Origin: Oreohelix idahoensis | Lineage: Eukaryota > Mollusca > Gastropoda > Stylommatophora > Oreohelicidae | Length of the DNA: 64,000 nucleotides | Direction: 5' to 3' | Assembly: GCA_024509875.1 (NCBI GenBank) | Contig: JAMPIV010019850.1 | Span: 430,001 to 494,000 of the forward strand | Shown here: positions 61,175 to 64,000 of the stretch, one piece after another | How positions within the stretch are numbered: position 1 is the first letter of the stretch | Layout of the letters: each line of letters starts with the position of its first letter | Translations under genes and position numbers: made by a program | The notes under the pieces: model-generated | The model's input: the letters and a program-made list of their open reading frames with translations, nothing else | The model's database searches: none | What the model was told of the DNA's origin: nothing

Positions 61175-61582
61175 TTGTTATAGTTTTCCCACATCTGGGT
61201 GTTTAACTGTCGTCACGTGTATGTGCGTTCCCGTGAGTAGATAGAGATTTATGTAATATATATCTGTGGTTTAGACTGTCTGACACTTTAAAAGCTGTCG
61301 TAGAAGATAGGTGAGAGAGAGAAGAGTTCTCGATTTCAGAGACAGCCTCTATATCACGATTCTATCATCTCACTCGTGGAATTCTATCGCTTTTTCACTA
61401 ACTCTCACTGTGTCTATCGCTTATTCTAGTCTATACAGAAGGGACCAACCCAAGTCTTAATTCCCCTATCGAAAATCTGCGACACCGACCGACGTAACAT
61501 ACATCGGTAATTATGTTAGTTGGGATTACTGAAGGTAGTTTCCGCTGGTTTCGAAAAGATAGGGACAGAATAGGACCACATT

Positions 61583-61727
61583 TCCCTCCCACATGTTGTC
61601 ATCTCCCTCACACATGTTGTCATCTCCCTCACACATGTTGTCATCTCCCTCACACATGTTGTCATCTCCCTCACACATGTTGTCATCTCCCTCACACATG
61701 TTTTCATCTCCCTCCCACATGTTGTTA
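61583..61727. repeat. 21-bp minisatellite
   Basis: About seven copies of ACATGTTGTCATCTCCCTCA plus C. The length is a multiple of three, which is why long Met/Glu/Asp/Cys-rich or Ser/Pro-rich shadow frames appear on both strands. Confidence 0.93.
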
Positions 61728-61734
61728 GAAAAAG

Positions 61735-62077
61735 TTGATAATGGGATACACAGCATCCAGCTCAGACACACATTGATGCATGTTACCGGCTCAGCAGAAG
61801 AGAACAAGAGGTAATCTTCAGACTCTGCACGGGTCACAACAGATTGAGATACCATCTATTCAACAAGCTAAAGATAGGAACTACCGATCAGTGTAACTGT
61901 GGCACTGATAAAATGACTGCTGAACGTCTGCTTCAAAGATTCCCAGCATATGAGGACCATAGACAGCACATATGGGCGTCACCAGTACCATTTCTGGAGA
62001 GAAAAAAACTCTATGGAGATGTAAATAGGCACCAGGTGAGTACTACTTTCTTTGAAAATATTCAAGCAGACGACTGA
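61735..62077 (+). pseudogene. LINE C-terminal tail (RNase H-bearing type)
   Basis: The plus strand reads EVIFRLCTGHNRLRYHLFNK, then KIGTTDQCNCGTDKMTAERL and YGDVNRHQVSTTFFENIQ to TGA. The RL.TGHNRL...KIG...C.CG pattern is the standard end of I/Jockey-type ORF2, downstream of RNase H. It is abutted by the 21-bp minisatellite at its truncated 5' edge. Confidence 0.82.
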
Positions 62078-62367
62078 GAGTGTACGAAGAAGCAGAAAAA
62101 GAAGATATAACGTTGTACATGTAATTAGAAACATTGTCATGCTACAGAAACGACAAACGTCGTCTCAGTATTGATTTTTTTCATCTCCTCTTTTGGCCAA
62201 CATTGACCTGAGGTCATAAATCGACAGGACATAATTTAATCTATTATCCGACGCAATATCGTTCAGTTAAGTTAGGATCGTCATACAAAATGTCATATAT
62301 CCGTCTTTTTAACTAATAACCAACAAACTGTGAACACGTTTTTCTCACAAGATGCTGAACTGTAGAT

Positions 62368-62545
62368 GGAACAACGCAGAGTGGATAGCGGCGATTCGCA
62401 CCCGTGGCTTTGCGGTGGGTGCCGTTCGGAAGGTCCTGGTTCGATTCCCGGTAAGCCTATCACTTGTTGTTTTTCTGTTGTCTGGTCTTCTACTTCTTTA
62501 TTTCTCACTGAGTGCCTGATAGCATACCTTTGTGTGTTGTTTGTT
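62368..62545 (+). mobile_element. tRNA-like SINE, second copy
   Basis: CGGAAGGTCCTGGTTCGATT (box-B-like), CCCGGTAAGCC, TTGTTTTTCTGTTGTCTGGT and CTTCTACTTCTTTATTTCTC match the copy at 52.9 kb. The 23-bp terminal inverted repeat of that copy is not present here. Target duplications not identified. Confidence 0.72.
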
Positions 62546-62857
62546 TATAAAACCATAGAGCACTATTACTTTGTGTTGAGCCTTATTAACAACTTTCATC
62601 ACTGAAGTCTTCAGTTCGTCCTGACGTCTATGTGCTCATTAGAGTAGCGGTAGGCAACCCAGGAGTTGTGGAGATATACTTTGGAAACTTCTCTAACGAT
62701 TGACCTTGATAAAACCATGTCAGTAGTTAGGTGTCCGAGTATTTATAATTACTCCAGCCTGTGTGGCAGTGGCACACGTACAGAGAGTGCGGGTTAGGGG
62801 GGGGGGGCAGTCTACGCAGGGTGACAGCCAGGAGAAGAGGTTCCATAAGACATTATT
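62546..62857. other. Non-coding, with a G9 run near 62800
   Basis: No supported gene. Confidence 0.4.
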
Positions 62858-63066
62858 ATCATATTACTATACTATACACATATTACTATACTATACACAT
62901 ATTACTATACTTTACACATATTATTATACTATACACATATTACTATACTATACACATATTATTATACTATACACATATTATTATACTATACAATATGACT
63001 ATACTATACACATATTACTGTACTATACACATATTACTATACTATACGCATATTATTATACTATAC
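62858..63066. repeat. 19-bp tandem repeat
   Basis: About eleven copies of TATTACTATACTATACACA with small variations. Confidence 0.92.
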
Positions 63067-63218
63067 AGAGCAACTCTGGGAAGGTTTAGGCGGTCGGCGT
63101 GATACTGACCACATCACCCCTAGTGTGCCGATGGTCAAGAAAATATGGGCCTAACACCATATTCCCAATATGCCTCTATAGGCGTGTAACGGGATACTTT
63201 ACCTGTTTTACTATAGTA

Positions 63219-63425
63219 CAGAGGTTTTCAAACTTTTTTGGTCCGCGGCTCCCTTGACCTGTGCATAAATCACCGCGGCTCCTCTCTAGACTACGAAGAT
63301 CTATATTTATTGATGGACCTTGGCTCATAATATTGAGCCCAACACTTTTCCCAAGCCACCGCGACGCCCTTAGCCGAGGGCCGCGACGCCTCTGGGAGCC
63401 GCAACGCACAGTTTGAAAACCTCTG
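63219..63425. mobile_element. Non-autonomous hAT element (MITE) with 8-bp target duplication
   Basis: Ends CAGAGGTTTTCAAACT and its inverted mate AGTTTGAAAACCTCTG. It is flanked by CTATAGTA at 63211-63218 and 63426-63433. The 207-bp length, 8-bp duplication and CAG(A/T)GGTT(T/C)TCAAA ends are typical of hAT MITEs. No coding capacity. Confidence 0.94.
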
Positions 63426-63433
63426 CTATAGTA

Positions 63434-64000
63434 TGTAAAAATCTATTGGGAAGCATAAAATTATGTGTAAATTTCTATGTGCCTTGTTACCTTTGCTAAA
63501 CTTCTTCATTCGCTCTCAGAAGTCTGCTTGAATGGTTTCACAGAAAGTTGTAGTCAGCTTGAAGCAATTTGTCTCTCCATAGAGCTCTGCTCTAGTCCGC
63601 GGACAAATTCTAATTAAATTTTTTTTTTACTAAATGTTAACTTGGATTCTAAATAAAGGTGGCATTCTGATGTGATGTTCGTGAGTTTTCACTGGGAAGA
63701 CGGAAAAATGTACATTTAATCATGGGGTAACCAGGCTGGGATGCGGGCTGACGATGGCTTGTTCGAAATTTCCCTGGCTTAAAAAGTATTCTTTTTTCCC
63801 CTCAGTAGCGAAATCTGTGAGACAATCGCTAAATTCAGTAAGATTTTACTCCTATGAAAATAAATAAACCCGCCCGTGTGTGTTTGCCTATCGTCGTCTT
63901 CTACGCCAGTAGAGCGCTGAATTGTATACCGTAGTAATGCTTAGACAATGATCCCGCCGTCAAATCTTACACGCTTTCCTAGTTTCGTCCTTGAGACTTA
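63434..64000. other. Right edge, non-coding
   Basis: No supported feature. 63540-63600 is near the reverse complement of sequence related to 61970-62090 (CTTCTTCATTCG..., TCTGCTTGAA...), suggesting an antisense scrap of the same LINE tail. Confidence 0.35.

Noticed and set aside
61513..61855. Cys/Met-rich repeat peptides
   Set aside because: Shadow of the 21-bp minisatellite, whose length is a multiple of three.

Overview
This window looks like a gene-poor, repeat-rich animal nuclear genome. The likely source is a lophotrochozoan, most plausibly a marine mollusc. The evidence is AT-rich DNA, several (AT)n arrays of about 80 to 240 bp, decayed non-LTR retrotransposons of several clades, a mariner, hAT and Helitron remnants, a tRNA-like SINE, and isolated reading frames flanked by good GT/AG splice signals. 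There are no bacterial features. The taxon is an inference; nothing in the sequence names a species.

Layout. 1-3.24 kb: a RNase H-bearing LINE on the minus strand, with EN, RT and RNase H all recognisable but broken. 3.28-3.56 kb: a protein-like plus-strand exon carrying one in-frame TGA. 3.8-6.0 kb: a 26-bp minisatellite, then a LINE 3' end whose last coding segment has expanded into 18 tandem units of 95 or 91 bp. 7.0-10.3 kb: an RTE-like LINE with a C2H2-like tail, an inverted copy of part of it, two AT arrays and a 25-bp minisatellite. 10.92-11.17 kb: terminal exon of a thioredoxin-like gene. 14.0-17.9 kb: a long decayed reading frame of unknown type, split by a mariner at a TA; the frame resumes exactly on the other side. 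18.3-34 kb: dispersed repeats, ATCTTT-type arrays, a Helitron helicase scrap, and a foldback element containing an RTE copy with target-site duplications. 34.8-35.25 kb: a second thioredoxin-like terminal exon, minus strand, with its tail replaced by an antisense LINE end. 35.6-41.6 kb: the 5' part of a hAT element followed by a nearly full-length LINE. 43.6-45.4 kb: an RTE fragment, then the longest clean single frame in the window, a 310-residue repetitive basic/proline-rich orphan. 46-58.7 kb: dispersed and duplicated repeats, foldback elements and a SINE. 59.1-60.7 kb: a CpG-richer stretch with a possible short first exon. 61-64 kb: minisatellites, a LINE tail, a second SINE and a clean hAT MITE.

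Almost every long frame in the window is LINE-derived, a satellite or a microsatellite. The best candidates for host coding DNA are the two thioredoxin-like exons, the 3.28-kb exon and the 310-residue ORF. The most unusual structure is the array grown from LINE coding sequence. No complete functional pathway is encoded here.
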